A DNA stretch of 64,000 nucleotides from Janthinobacterium lividum. GTDB lineage: Bacteria; Pseudomonadota; Gammaproteobacteria; Burkholderiales; Burkholderiaceae_D. Positions 1-8,586 of this stretch are shown piece by piece. The stretch is taken from contig NZ_JAAOLY010000019.1 in the NCBI RefSeq assembly GCF_011601275.1, forward strand, positions 1 through 64,000. Direction: 5' to 3'. The position numbers were made by a program, and so were the translations under genes. A model generated the notes under the pieces. That model was not told the DNA's origin, did no database searches, and saw only the letters and a list, made by a program, of their open reading frames with translations. The first letter of the stretch is position 1. Every line of letters starts with the position of its first letter.

Positions 1-14
1 GGCGGGCTTTTTTA
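1..14 (+). terminator. possible tail of a terminator cut by the left edge
   Basis: The window opens with GGCGGGC followed by six T. This looks like the 3-prime arm and U-tract of an intrinsic terminator for a plus-strand gene to the left. The 5-prime arm is outside the window, so it cannot be confirmed. Confidence 0.3.
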
Positions 15-108
15 CCCCTCCGGCGCCGGCTGCGGCCGTGCCCGCCGCATGGCGGCTGGTATGATGCTGGCCGTATGGCCCCCGTTTTTATAATAAAAGG
101 ATCGTTTG

Positions 109-393
109 ATGGCGGATATAAATATAGTTCAGCAACATAAGCTGACAGCAGCAAAGGCACGCGAAGCGGCGCAGCAAGTGGCCGACAAGCTGGCCCAGGA
201 ATATGATCTGGCGTGCGCCTGGGATGGCGATGTGCTGCGCTTCGAGCGCAGCGGCGTCGATGGTTCGCTGACCCTGGAAAAAGAGCAGGCGCAATTGCAA
301 ATCAAGCTGGGCTTCATGCTCAGCGCCTTCGCTTCCACGATTGAAGGCAAGATTGCCGAGAAGATGCGCAAGGTGTTTGCCGAGCCAGCCTGA
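109..393 (+). CDS. polyhydroxyalkanoate system family protein (PHA_gran_rgn)
   Basis: A 94-residue protein starting MADINIVQQHKL, with the conserved core of the small PHA granule-system family (PF09650/TIGR02610 type). It has an N-terminal helix rich in Ala/Lys (AREAAQQVADKLAQEYD), then a beta-rich half (DVLRFERSGVDGSLTL) and a final helix. The family is associated with polyhydroxyalkanoate granules in beta- and gammaproteobacteria; its molecular role is poorly defined. ATG 109 is preferred over the in-frame TTG at 106 because AAAAGG at 95-100 gives a well-spaced ribosome binding site. There is no signal peptide, so it should be cytoplasmic. It is monocistronic, with a terminator-like hairpin about 60 bases after the stop. 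Confidence 0.85.
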   Translation: MADINIVQQHKLTAAKAREAAQQVADKLAQEYDLACAWDGDVLRFERSGVDGSLTLEKEQAQLQIKLGFMLSAFASTIEGKIAEKMRKVFAEPA

Positions 394-453
394 TGGCGTT
401 TGACCCGCTTGTCTGGCACCGCGTTTGGTGGTAAGGATGGCGCCGCGGCGGAG

Positions 454-493
454 GGCGAAAAGGCGGCGAAAACACGTCGCTTTTCGCCTTTTT
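454..493 (+). terminator. intrinsic terminator after the PHA protein gene
   Basis: GGCGAAAA (454-461) pairs with TTTTCGCC (481-488), with extra G-C pairing inside, followed by TTTTT (489-493). It lies about 60 bases after the stop at 393 and separates this gene from the proVWX transcription unit. Confidence 0.7.
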
Positions 494-548
494 GACGTCT
501 GACTGTACGCTAGCGAACATTGCTAGCACATTTCTATTTGGAAAGCCA

Positions 549-578
549 TTGGACTTTGGCGGCTTTTTGCGTTATACT
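549..578 (+). promoter_or_regulatory. candidate sigma-70 promoter for proVWX
   Basis: TTGGAC (549-554) and TATACT (573-578) are separated by 18 bases, a good match to a sigma-70 promoter. Transcription from here would start near 585, leaving an untranslated leader of about 390 bases before the proV start. No competing promoter of similar quality was seen nearer to proV. Confidence 0.5.
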
Positions 579-584
579 TGAGTC

Positions 585-974
585 ATATTTACAACAGCTA
601 CACCGCGTTTCACCTTCTGCTTCGCAGTACTCCCCACTTGCTGAGTGGTGAATAATTCTTCGGGTTTTACACCCGCATCCAGTTAAAAGTACCTTGATCG
701 TTTTTTTCGGTCAAATACATTTGGTGCCATGTATTTGCATGGCGCTAGCGTTGTTAAAAGTCCTGAACCACAGCCTCTTTTAGCACGCACACGGCACCCC
801 GGCACCGGCTTTGGCCATCCGCTGGTCACATGCGTGTCACCCCCTGTTTCCTGTCGCTCCCGTGCGCTTGTGCGCCGTGGCGTAGCCGACGCAACAGGGT
901 TTGTTGATTCCCGCCGCAAGCTAGCAGGCTTGCAGGGTTTCATTCCATTCGTCAAATCGAGGGAGAACCACATC
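585..974 (+). other. long hairpin-rich 5-prime leader of proVWX
   Basis: This 390-base stretch has no supportable gene; the proV frame is open back to 729 but has no coding character there. Consecutive perfect stems are visible: CTGC/GCAG (617-627), CCACT/AGTGG (634-648), CGGGT/ACCCG (661-675), TTGATCG/CGGTCAA with a seven-T loop (694-714), AATACAT/ATGTATT (714-735), and GCAAGC/GCTTGC (916-933). The run of stems directly downstream of a good promoter suggests a structured leader RNA, possibly involved in osmotic control. I cannot match it to a known riboswitch class. Confidence 0.45.
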
Positions 975-2207
975 GTGGCAAAACAAATCATCATCGACCA
1001 TGTGTTCAAAGTGTTCGGCGACAAGCCAGAAGAAGCACTTGAACTCGTTCATCAAGGCGCCAGCAAGCAGGACATCCTGGCCAAGACCGATTGCACCATC
1101 GGCGTTTTCGACGCCACCTTTACCATTGAAGCGGGCGAGATCTTCGTCATCATGGGCTTGTCCGGTTCGGGCAAGTCTACCCTGGTGCGCATGCTGAACC
1201 GTTTGATCGAACCGACGGCCGGCCGCATCCTGATTGATGGCAACGACATCAATACCTTGCCAGACGCCCAGCTGCGCGCCCTGCGCCGCAAGGACATCAG
1301 CATGGTGTTCCAGTCGTTCGCGCTGCTGCCGCAAATTACCGTGCTCGACAACACTGCCTTCGGCATGGAACTGGCCGGCATGCCCAAGGCCGAGCGCCAT
1401 GCGCTGGCCCAGCAAGCGCTGGAGCAGGTGGGCCTGGACGGCTACGGCGCCAGCTATCCCGACGAATTGTCGGGCGGCATGCAGCAGCGCGTGGGCCTGG
1501 CCCGTGCGCTGGCTTGCGATCCGTCGATTTTGCTGATGGATGAAGCGTTTTCCGCGCTCGATCCGATTATCCGTACGGAAATGCAATCAGAACTGCTGCG
1601 CTTGCAGCAAATCAAGCGCCGCACCATCGTCTTCATTTCGCATGACCTCGACGAAGCCATGCGTATCGGCGACCGCGTCGCCATCATGAAAGACGGCCAC
1701 GTGGTGCAAGTAGGCACGCCGGAAGAAATCCTGCGTAAGCCTGCCAACGATTACGTGCGCAACTTTGTGCGCGGCGTCGATGCGGCGGCCGTGTTCAAGG
1801 CCAGCGATATTGCCCGCAAGAGCCAGATCGTCGTGTCCGAGTCGCCGAGCCGCGGTTCGCGCGCCGCGCTGTCGATGCTGGAAGAGCAGGATCGCGCGTT
1901 TGCCTACGTCGTCAATCCGCAGCGCAAGTTCCTCGGCGTCGTGTCGGCCGATTCGCTGCGCAGCGCGCTCGACGGCCATGTTGGTCCGCTGGGTCTGGCG
2001 CATGCCTACCTGCCCGACGTGCAGACCATCAACGCGGACGAGCCGGTCGCCGGCCTGTTCGGCCAGGTGGCGCAGCTGCCTTACGCCGTCCCAGTGGTGG
2101 CCGATGACGGCAGCTTCCGCGGCGCCATCAGCAAGACAACCTTGCTGAAGTTCCTCGACCGCGATACGCCAGCCATTGCCGAACAACAACAGAAAGGACA
2201 AGCATGA
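975..2207 (+). CDS. proV: glycine betaine/L-proline ABC transporter ATP-binding protein
   Basis: The ATPase subunit of the osmoprotectant importer ProVWX, 410 residues, on the cytoplasmic face. It starts with the typical ProV opening ([11 protein letters not shown]). Walker A GLSGSGKS is at residues 61-68 and the ABC signature LSGGMQQR at 165-172, followed by Walker B ([13 protein letters not shown]) and the switch region (FISHDLDEA). The C-terminal 130 residues form the CBS-type domain expected of ProV. GTG 975 is chosen because AGGGAG lies about ten bases upstream and homology begins there; the frame stays open upstream but is leader. The stop overlaps the proW start by four bases (ATGA), so the two are translationally coupled. 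Confidence 0.95.
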   Translation: MAKQIIIDHVFKVFGDKPEEALELVHQGASKQDILAKTDCTIGVFDATFTIEAGEIFVIMGLSGSGKSTLVRMLNRLIEPTAGRILIDGNDINTLPDAQLRALRRKDISMVFQSFALLPQITVLDNTAFGMELAGMPKAERHALAQQALEQVGLDGYGASYPDELSGGMQQRVGLARALACDPSILLMDEAFSALDPIIRTEMQSELLRLQQIKRRTIVFISHDLDEAMRIGDRVAIMKDGHVVQVGTPEEILRKPANDYVRNFVRGVDAAAVFKASDIARKSQIVVSESPSRGSRAALSMLEEQDRAFAYVVNPQRKFLGVVSADSLRSALDGHVGPLGLAHAYLPDVQTINADEPVAGLFGQVAQLPYAVPVVADDGSFRGAISKTTLLKFLDRDTPAIAEQQQKGQA

Positions 2208-3307
2208 ATCCAAGCACCGTTTCCACAGTAGAAGCTGTTGTTGCACAGCCGGCCGCTCAAATCAATCCCTGGGCGCTGACGCCGCCGGGCGACACGTCGT
2301 GGCTGGATGCGGCCGGACCGGCCGTGCAGCCTGATCACGCGGCCTCCGGTTTTCATCTGACGCAGATTTTCGACGGCTCGCTGCCGCTGGAAAGCTGGAT
2401 CAACCAGGGCCTGGGCTGGGTTGTCGCCCATTTCCGCCCATTCTTCCAGGCCGTGCGCGCGCCGATCGACAGCGTGCTGTCCGGCGTGGAAGGCGTGCTG
2501 CTGGCGGCCCCGTCGCTGACGGTCATCGCCATCATCGGCTTGCTGGCGTGGCAATTTACCAGCCGCACCTTGGCCATCGGCACCGTGCTGGCGCTGCTGG
2601 TCGTATCGATGCTGGGCATCTGGCCGGAAGCCATGACGACCCTGTCGCTGGTGCTCACCTCGCTGGCGTTCTGTCTGGCCATCGGTTTGCCGCTCGGTAT
2701 TTTCCTTGCCAGCAGCGACCGGGCGCAGAATATCCTGCGTCCCTTGCTCGACGCCATGCAGACGACGCCTGCCTTCGTCTACTTGGTGCCGGTGGTGATG
2801 CTGTTTGGTATCGGTAATGCGCCAGGCGTGATCGTGACGATCATCTTTGCCCTGCCGCCGCTCGTGCGTCTGACCAACCTCGGTATCCGCCAGGTGCGTC
2901 CCGACCTGATCGAAGCGGCCCGCGCGTATGGTGCCTCGCCGTGGCAGTTGCTGACCCGCGTGCAATTCCCGCTGGCCATGCCGTCCATCATGGCCGGTAT
3001 CAACCAGTCGCTGATGCTGTCGCTGTCGATGGTCGTGATCGCCTCGATGATCGCCGTCGGTGGCCTGGGCCAGATGGTATTGCGCGGCATCGGCCGCCTG
3101 GACATGGGCCTGGCAACCGTCGGTGGCCTGGGTATCGTGCTGCTGGCCATCACCCTGGACCGCTTGACGCAAGCGATGGGCCAGCCACGCCGCGGCGTGC
3201 GCCATTGGTACCAGACGGGTCCTGCCGGTTTCGTGCTGCGCCTGGTGCGCGGCAATACGGAGAAAAATAATGTTGAACAGCAAGCTACGCTGGCCAACGC
3301 ACAATAA
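2204..3307 (+). CDS. proW: glycine betaine/proline ABC transporter permease
   Basis: The inner-membrane channel of the ProVWX osmoprotectant importer, 367 residues. A soluble N-terminal stretch of about 90 residues precedes multiple hydrophobic segments ([28 protein letters not shown], and others). The binding-protein-dependent permease signature that contacts ProV is visible as [21 protein letters not shown]. The start overlaps the proV stop by four bases. proX follows after nine bases, so the three genes are one transcription unit. Length and order match the E. coli proU operon. Substrates are likely glycine betaine and proline betaine, inferred from the family. Confidence 0.95.
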   Translation: MNPSTVSTVEAVVAQPAAQINPWALTPPGDTSWLDAAGPAVQPDHAASGFHLTQIFDGSLPLESWINQGLGWVVAHFRPFFQAVRAPIDSVLSGVEGVLLAAPSLTVIAIIGLLAWQFTSRTLAIGTVLALLVVSMLGIWPEAMTTLSLVLTSLAFCLAIGLPLGIFLASSDRAQNILRPLLDAMQTTPAFVYLVPVVMLFGIGNAPGVIVTIIFALPPLVRLTNLGIRQVRPDLIEAARAYGASPWQLLTRVQFPLAMPSIMAGINQSLMLSLSMVVIASMIAVGGLGQMVLRGIGRLDMGLATVGGLGIVLLAITLDRLTQAMGQPRRGVRHWYQTGPAGFVLRLVRGNTEKNNVEQQATLANAQ

Positions 3308-3316
3308 AGGATACAC

Positions 3317-4375
3317 ATGCATCAAATTGATAATTTTAAAGTGACGCAAAAATCGCAACGCAAGTTCCAGCTGTTTTCCGCCCTGGCAATCGCCGCCATG
3401 GCCCTGACCACGAGCCTGGCCATGGCGCAGACGCCGGCCGCGTCCGCCGATGCGTTGCCCGGCAAGGGCATCAAGGTGCAGGCGCTGCAAAGCTCGATCG
3501 CGGAAGAAACTTTCCAGACCATGTTGGTCGACAAGGCCCTGGAAAAGCTCGGCTACGAAGTGCAGCCGATCAAGGAAGTGGAATATCCGACGGCGCATAT
3601 CGCCATCGCCAACGGCGACGCCACCTTCATGGCCGTGCATTGGGATCCGATGCACAAGGATTTCTATAACAACGCGGGCGGTGACGCCAAGCTGCTGCGC
3701 ACGGGCCAATACGCCGGTCCTGCCGCGCAAGGTTATCTGATCGACAAGGCGACAGCCGAGAAGTACAACATCACGAATATCGACCAGTTGCGCGACCCGA
3801 ACCTGGCCAAGCTGTTTGATCACGACGGCGACGGCAAGGCCGACTTGACGGGCTGCAACCCCGGCTGGGGCTGCGAAGCGCTGATCGAGAACCACATGGA
3901 TGCGTATAAATTGCGCGAGACGGTAACGCACGTGCAGGGCAGCTATGCGGCCCTGATCGCCGACACCATGGGCCGCTACAAGCGCGGCGAACCGATTTTG
4001 TACTACACGTGGACGCCGTACTGGGTCAGCGGCGTGCTGGTGCCGGGCAAGGACGTGGTCTGGCTGAAAGTGCCGTTCTCGGCCAACCCGGAGAAAGTGA
4101 ACACGCGCCTGGACAATGGCAGCGATTACGGCTTTGCCGTCAACACGGCGCGCATCGTGTCGAACAAGGCCTGGGCCGAGAAAAACCCGGCGGCTGCCAA
4201 GCTGTTCGAAGTGATGCAGCTGCCCGTGGCCGACATCAATGCGCAGAACGAGCGCATGCGCCGTGGGGAAAACACGCAAGCCGATATCGCCCGCCATACG
4301 GCTGGCTGGATCAAGTTCCACCAGCAAAAGTTTGACGGCTGGATCGCGCAAGCGCTGGCGGCGGCGAAAAAGTAA
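3317..4375 (+). CDS. proX: glycine betaine periplasmic binding protein
   Basis: The substrate-binding subunit of ProVWX, 352 residues, exported to the periplasm. It has a long Sec signal peptide: a basic n-region (KSQRKF), a hydrophobic core ([17 protein letters not shown]), and a probable AMA-QT cleavage near residue 38. The mature part contains the ProX-like motifs [14 protein letters not shown] and GCNPGWGCE; the Trp and Cys residues resemble the aromatic cage and disulfide region of ProX. An SD-like AAAGGA lies just upstream of ATG 3317. A strong terminator follows at 4402, closing the operon. Confidence 0.95.
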   Translation: MHQIDNFKVTQKSQRKFQLFSALAIAAMALTTSLAMAQTPAASADALPGKGIKVQALQSSIAEETFQTMLVDKALEKLGYEVQPIKEVEYPTAHIAIANGDATFMAVHWDPMHKDFYNNAGGDAKLLRTGQYAGPAAQGYLIDKATAEKYNITNIDQLRDPNLAKLFDHDGDGKADLTGCNPGWGCEALIENHMDAYKLRETVTHVQGSYAALIADTMGRYKRGEPILYYTWTPYWVSGVLVPGKDVVWLKVPFSANPEKVNTRLDNGSDYGFAVNTARIVSNKAWAEKNPAAAKLFEVMQLPVADINAQNERMRRGENTQADIARHTAGWIKFHQQKFDGWIAQALAAAKK

Positions 4376-4401
4376 ATTCTAGCGCCGTTTCAACATGAAA
4401 G

Positions 4402-4430
4402 AGTGGCTACCATTTTGGTAGCCACTTTTG
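4402..4430 (+). terminator. intrinsic terminator of proVWX
   Basis: AGTGGCTACC (4402-4411) and GGTAGCCACT (4417-4426) form a perfect ten-base-pair stem with a short loop, followed by TTTT. It lies 26 bases after the proX stop. Confidence 0.85.
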
Positions 4431-4466
4431 CGTTAACGGCCTGTTTTGGTGGTTTTTGGTGAGTTT

Positions 4467-4670
4467 TTAGCCGTTTTCGGGCAGTTTCAGGTGCAAAATG
4501 GGGAAAGGCTTGCCGAACGGGTCGCGTTCGGAGCGGCTTTCCCCGATAAATCCCAGGTGGCGGTAAAAGCCATGCGCTTGCGTGTTGTGTTCGTTGACAT
4601 CGACAGCCGTGAAGCGGGGCAGGCCGGCGGCATGGCCCAGGGAAACCAGGGAATTCGGTGATGGTGTCAT
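4467..4670 (-). pseudogene. C-terminal remnant of a GNAT acetyltransferase
   Basis: A 67-residue minus-strand frame. Its second half (FTAVDVNEHNTQAHGFYRHLGF) matches the end of a GNAT N-acetyltransferase fold: the beta-5/alpha-4 Asn-x-x-Ala-x-x-FY-x-x-x-GF motif. The N-terminal half, including the acetyl-CoA-binding R/Q-x-x-G-x-G/A loop, is missing, and no continuation was found upstream in any frame. Full-length family members are about 140-170 residues. It is probably a decayed gene left between proX and the acyl-CoA-binding protein gene, and is unlikely to be catalytic. Confidence 0.6.
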
Positions 4671-4716
4671 ACAGAAATTATACTGCCCCGGTAGGCGCCG
4701 GGGCAGGGAGGGACGA

Positions 4717-4971
4717 TCAGTCCTTCAAGTCTTCGATCAGGTCGATGTATTGTTGCTGCGCATCTTCCTTCGAGGTGCCGGCCAGGGCCGCCCAGGCGTC
4801 GAACTTGGCGCGGTTGACGAAGTCGGTCATGCCAGGACGTTCGCCCGTGGCGTCGCCGCTCGACGCTTGCTTGAACAAGGCGTAGATTTTCAACAAGGTC
4901 ATATTGTCCGGACGCTCGGACAGGGTCTTGGAATCGAGCTGCGCTTGTTCGAATTGCTCTTGTAAACTCAT
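4717..4971 (-). CDS. acyl-CoA-binding protein
   Basis: An 84-residue protein matching the four-helix acyl-CoA-binding protein family (PF00887) over its whole length. Recognisable elements are LKIYALFKQASSGD, the GRPGM-like GERPGMTDFVNRAKFDAW block (helix 3, with Lys and Trp that contact the CoA and acyl chain) and a final helix, YIDLIEDL. It should bind long-chain acyl-CoA in the cytoplasm as a pool former or transporter. AGGAG sits five bases upstream of the ATG at 4971. ACBPs are common in eukaryotes and patchy in bacteria, but do occur in betaproteobacteria. It appears monocistronic. Confidence 0.9.
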   Translation of the reverse strand: MSLQEQFEQAQLDSKTLSERPDNMTLLKIYALFKQASSGDATGERPGMTDFVNRAKFDAWAALAGTSKEDAQQQYIDLIEDLKD

Positions 4972-5102
4972 GATGGCTCCTGTGTGCTGATGGAATCGCT
5001 GGAAAAGTGCGGCAGGCCCGGCGGAGTGGCCACCGTGCGTGCTGCAGTACCTGACATCATAGTGAAAAAAGCGCGCCGTGCATTAGAGGACACACTCAAA
5101 AC

Positions 5103-5135
5103 AAAAACGCCGCCGCTGAGTAAACAGGGGCGGCG
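5103..5135 (-). terminator. intrinsic terminator of the FKBP gene
   Basis: Read on the minus strand, CGCCGCC (5135-5129) pairs with GGCGGCG (5114-5108) across a 14-base loop and is followed by TTTTT (5107-5103). It sits 36 bases past the stop of the prolyl isomerase gene. Confidence 0.65.
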
Positions 5136-5170
5136 CCTGGCGCGGTCGTTGGATCGCAGCCTTCAGCTTC

Positions 5171-5527
5171 TTATACGCCCAGCAGTTCAACGTCGAAAAT
5201 CAGGGTGGCGTTCGGTGGAATCACGCCGCCGGCGCCGCGCGCGCCATAGCCCAGTGCTGCAGGGATGATCAGCTGGCGCTTGCCGCCCACTTTCATGCCT
5301 TGCACGCCTTCGTCCCAACCCTGGATGACGCGGCCTGCGCCCAGCGGGAATTCGAATGGATCGTTGCGGTCCTTGCTCGAGTCAAATTTCGAACCGGCGC
5401 TGCCGTCGTCGTTTTGCAGCCAGCCAGTGTAATGCACGACAACATTGTTGCCGGCTTGCGCTTCAGCGCCTTCGCCAACGACGGTATCGATGTATTGCAG
5501 GCCGGAAGCGGTAGTGGTGGTGGTCAT
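5171..5527 (-). CDS. FKBP-type peptidyl-prolyl cis-trans isomerase
   Basis: A 118-residue single-domain FKBP. The family core is present in order: VVVHYTGWL, the KFDSSKDR flap, PFEFPLGAGRVIQGWDEGV, MKVGGKRQLIIPAALGYG, and the C-terminal IPPNATLIFDVELLGV. It catalyses cis-trans isomerisation of Xaa-Pro bonds. There is no signal peptide from ATG 5527, so a cytoplasmic location is expected. The frame is open further upstream to 5815, but AAGGA five bases before ATG 5527 and the start of homology fix this start. It is divergent from the beta-propeller gene, with a shared intergenic region of about 200 bases. Confidence 0.93.
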   Translation of the reverse strand: MTTTTTASGLQYIDTVVGEGAEAQAGNNVVVHYTGWLQNDDGSAGSKFDSSKDRNDPFEFPLGAGRVIQGWDEGVQGMKVGGKRQLIIPAALGYGARGAGGVIPPNATLIFDVELLGV

Positions 5528-5723
5528 GATAATCCTTGTGTAGGCGATGAAAGCTTCAGATTGTAGAGCAATGAGTTGCAAAGCGCCATTCCAGGCCTGG
5601 CGCAGGGAAAAACCGGAAATTACGCCGATGTGTGGTTGTCGGTCGCATTTAAAGGGGATTTCACACAATAAATACAGTGTTCCACGTAAAATGCATGTTT
5701 TGTATTTAACAGTGATTTCTTCC

Positions 5724-6695
5724 ATGTTCCGCAGTCTACGCCGCCTTGTTTTTTCCTCGCTGTGCCTGGTTTCCGCAATATCGACGGCGCAAGCCGAAGT
5801 GGTGGTGGTGCTCAATTCCCGTGATGCTACGGTGCAACTGCTGGATCAGAAAACCTATGCTCCCCTGTCCACCTTTGCCGTCGGCAAGGAACCGCATCAT
5901 CTGATGGAAACGCCCGATGGCAAGTCGCTGATCGTCGCCAGTTCCGTCGGCAACGAGCTCATTTTCCTCGACCCCGTGTCGGGCCAGATCCAGCGCCGCA
6001 TCAGCAACATCCTCGACCCGTACCAGATCGGCTTTTCGCCGGACCAGAAGTGGTTCATTTCGAATTCGCTGCGCCTGGACCGCATCGACCTGTACCGCTA
6101 CGACGGCAAGAACCTGACCCTGGCCAAGCGCATCCCGCTGCCGAAGCTGCCCAGCCACATGGCGTTCACGGCCGACAGCACCATGGCTTTCATTACCCAG
6201 CAGGGCAGCAACCAGGTCAGCGCCATCGACCTGGCCACGCAAACCGTCAAGTGGACCATGCCTGTCGGCCCCGCGCCCGCCGGTATCACGATGACGCCCG
6301 ATGGCAAGCATTTGCTGGTCGGCATCATGGGCAGCGATTACGTGGAAGTGATCGACTGGCGCACGCAAAAGACCGTCAAGCGCATCAAGGCGGGCGCCGG
6401 CACGCATAATTTCCGCGCGCTCGGTGACAACCGTATGACGTTTGTCTCGAACCGCGTGTCGAACACGATCAACATCATCGACCAGAAAACGCTGGAAAAC
6501 GTGGGCACCATCAATGTACCGGGCGGCCCGGACTGCATGGAAATCACGCCCGATGGCAAGACCATGTGGGTGACCCTGCGCTGGATCAAGAAAGTGGCCG
6601 TAATCGACTTGACGACGCGCAAGGTCATTAAGACGATACCGGTAGGCCGCTCGCCCCATGGCGTGTATTTCGCCACCCACTCGCCGCGCATGTGA
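5724..6695 (+). CDS. YVTN-family beta-propeller protein, exported
   Basis: A 323-residue protein with a Sec signal peptide (MFRSLRRLVF... ending STAQA-EV near residue 27). It then carries successive 40-45-residue blade repeats of the YVTN/cytochrome-D1-like propeller type, for example TPDGKSLIVASSVGNELIFLD, FTADSTMAFITQQGSNQVSAIDL, TPDGKHLLVGIMGSDYVEVID and TPDGKTMWVTLRWIKKVAVIDL. Such propellers are periplasmic binding or scaffold modules; the ligand is unknown. ATG 5724 is chosen because it opens a clean signal peptide. In-frame ATG 5691 and GTG 5712 remain possible, and no start has a strong SD. The stop overlaps the next start (TGATG), suggesting coupled translation with the deacetylase. 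Confidence 0.85.
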   Translation: MFRSLRRLVFSSLCLVSAISTAQAEVVVVLNSRDATVQLLDQKTYAPLSTFAVGKEPHHLMETPDGKSLIVASSVGNELIFLDPVSGQIQRRISNILDPYQIGFSPDQKWFISNSLRLDRIDLYRYDGKNLTLAKRIPLPKLPSHMAFTADSTMAFITQQGSNQVSAIDLATQTVKWTMPVGPAPAGITMTPDGKHLLVGIMGSDYVEVIDWRTQKTVKRIKAGAGTHNFRALGDNRMTFVSNRVSNTINIIDQKTLENVGTINVPGGPDCMEITPDGKTMWVTLRWIKKVAVIDLTTRKVIKTIPVGRSPHGVYFATHSPRM

Positions 6696-7549
6696 TGGCG
6701 GGTGTGACGATGAAACACCTGATTCCCGCGGGCCGCGTGTCCGCCATGCTGCTGTGCGCCAGCGCCATGCTGTCGCCCGCGCATGCCGCCGCACCGGCGC
6801 CAGCAGCACCGGCCGCGGCCGCATCTTCAGCCCCGGCCGCCTGCAAAGGCACCATCTATATGACCTTCGACACGGGCAACCAGTCGCAAGCGCAACTGAT
6901 TGCCGACGTGCTGAACAAGCGTCATATCAAAGCCACGTTTTTCCTGGCCAATGAAAAGACGACGCGGGGCGACTATTCGCTCGATCCGTCGTGGGCGCCG
7001 TACTGGAAAGCCCGGGTCGCCGAAGGCCATGCATTCGGCACGCATACGTTTGACCACGTGTACTGGAAAAAGGATCTGGCCAACGGCTTGATCCAGGTCA
7101 AGCCCCAGTTCGGCAAGGACGGCGGCAAGCTGGCGTCCTTTAGTGATAAACAATTCTGCGAAGAATTGCGCCGGGTCGATATGCGCTTCCAGGAACTGAC
7201 CGGGCACAAGCTCGATCCGTTCTGGCGCGCACCAGGCGGCTATACGTCGCCGCGCACCCTGGCGGCCGGCAGCGCCTGCGGCTACCAGCATGCGGCCTGG
7301 GCGCCAGCCGGCTACTCGGGCGATGAGCTGCCCAGCGACAAGTATCCGAACGCCATGCTGCTGAAAAAAGCGCTGGCGAACTTGCGCAGCGGCGACATTT
7401 TCATTTCGCACATGGGTATCTGGTCGCGCAAGGATGCGTGGGCGCCTGCCAACCTCGACGCCTTGATTTCTGGCTTGCAAGACAAAGGGTTCTGCTTTGC
7501 CACGTTGCGCGAGCACCCTGCCTACGCGCAGAAGAAGGGCCAGCCATGA
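6695..7549 (+). CDS. polysaccharide deacetylase (NodB-like), exported
   Basis: About 284 residues. A signal peptide (LIPAGRVSAMLLCASAMLSPAHA) and an Ala/Pro linker precede a NodB homology domain (PF01522). Motif 1 reads TFDTGN, with the catalytic-base Asp at residue 59 but Thr at 60 where most members have the metal-binding Asp. Motif 2, HTFDH (His117, His121), supplies the two metal His. Motif 3 is WRAPGGY. It probably removes N- or O-acetyl groups from a polysaccharide in the periplasm. ATG 6695 overlaps the preceding stop; ATG 6710, which gives MKHLIP at the N-terminus, is an alternative. The stop overlaps the next gene (ATGA). Confidence 0.85.
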   Translation: MAGVTMKHLIPAGRVSAMLLCASAMLSPAHAAAPAPAAPAAAASSAPAACKGTIYMTFDTGNQSQAQLIADVLNKRHIKATFFLANEKTTRGDYSLDPSWAPYWKARVAEGHAFGTHTFDHVYWKKDLANGLIQVKPQFGKDGGKLASFSDKQFCEELRRVDMRFQELTGHKLDPFWRAPGGYTSPRTLAAGSACGYQHAAWAPAGYSGDELPSDKYPNAMLLKKALANLRSGDIFISHMGIWSRKDAWAPANLDALISGLQDKGFCFATLREHPAYAQKKGQP

Positions 7550-8586
7550 TGGCCGCCGACATCCTCGGCTTCGTCACCCCCGTCATCGATACGGTGGTCG
7601 ACGCCTTTGGCGTGGCGCAAGGCTGGCTGTTCCAGACCATCGTCAACCCACTCGTGTATCACCTGGGCTTTGGCGAATTCACGGAAGAAGCGTTCGAGGG
7701 CACGGAATGGCTGCTGATCGGCCTGTGCGAACTGGTGCTGCTGTTTCTCGTGCTGCGCCCGCTCGAAGCCTGGATTCCGGCGCAAAAGATCACGGATCCG
7801 CGCGCCCGCTGGAACGATTTTATCTACACCGTGCTGCACCGGATCGGCCTGTTTTCCGTCGTCGTCTTCTTTACGCTCGATCCGCTGATGGATGCGCTGG
7901 CGGGCGCCTTGCGTTTCGATGACATCCATCCCTTGAACCTGGAATCGCTGTTACCCGGCATCAGTCCCTTGCTCAGTTTTATCATTTATTTTGTGATACT
8001 GGACTTCGTCGACTATTGCTACCATCGGGCTTCGCACCATTTCGGCTGGTGGTGGGGCTTGCACAGCCTGCATCACAGCCAGCAAAACATGAATTTGTGG
8101 AGCGATGACCGCAACCACCTGCTCGACGACTTTCTGCGCGATGTGGTGATGGCCCTTGTGGCGCTCGGCATCGGCGTGCCGCCGGGCCAGTACGTGTTGC
8201 TGGTGTCCATTTCGCGCATTCTGCAAAGCTTGCAGCACGCGAATGTGAGGATACACTTCGGCCGCATCGGCGAGCGGCTGTTGATTTCGCCCCGTTTCCA
8301 CCGCACGCATCACGCGATCGGCGTGGGGCATGAATCGAAAGGCAAGGGCAGCATGGGCGGCTGCAACTTCGGCGTCGTCTTGCCGATTTGGGATATGCTG
8401 CTGGGCACCGCGAATTTCTCGGCCGGCTATGCGCGCACGGGCGTGCGCGACCAGCTGGCCCGCATCGACAGCAAGGGCATGGGCCGGCCCGGACGCAACT
8501 ATGGCCGCGGCTTCTGGCAGCAGCAATGGCTGGGCCTGCGCCGCATGGTGGAATTTGCAAGAATCAAACGAAAAGGACGCCGTTGA
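7546..8586 (+). CDS. sterol desaturase/fatty acid hydroxylase family membrane protein
   Basis: A 346-residue multi-pass membrane protein of the FA_hydroxylase superfamily (PF04116). The histidine clusters for the di-iron centre are present: YHRASHH, LHSLHHS and HRTHH, plus a DRNHLLDD region. Hydrophobic segments (WLLIGLCELVLLFLVL, LFSVVVFFTL, LLSFIIYFVILDFV) flank them. Members insert oxygen or double bonds into lipids at the membrane; the substrate here is unknown. It starts in a four-base overlap with the deacetylase stop. ATG 7549, one codon later, is equally possible. The stop overlaps the EI24 gene start (TGATG), placing it mid-operon. Confidence 0.88.
   Translation: MMAADILGFVTPVIDTVVDAFGVAQGWLFQTIVNPLVYHLGFGEFTEEAFEGTEWLLIGLCELVLLFLVLRPLEAWIPAQKITDPRARWNDFIYTVLHRIGLFSVVVFFTLDPLMDALAGALRFDDIHPLNLESLLPGISPLLSFIIYFVILDFVDYCYHRASHHFGWWWGLHSLHHSQQNMNLWSDDRNHLLDDFLRDVVMALVALGIGVPPGQYVLLVSISRILQSLQHANVRIHFGRIGERLLISPRFHRTHHAIGVGHESKGKGSMGGCNFGVVLPIWDMLLGTANFSAGYARTGVRDQLARIDSKGMGRPGRNYGRGFWQQQWLGLRRMVEFARIKRKGRR

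Noticed and set aside
89..94. TATAAT as a -10 box for the first gene
   Set aside because: Transcription would begin around 101, after the ribosome binding site AAAAGG (95-100) and only eight bases before the ATG. It is more likely just the AT-rich SD region.
2081..4351. 756-codon minus-strand frame across proV/proW/proX
   Set aside because: Shadow of the proVWX genes; composition is His/Gln/Arg-rich and no domain is recognisable.
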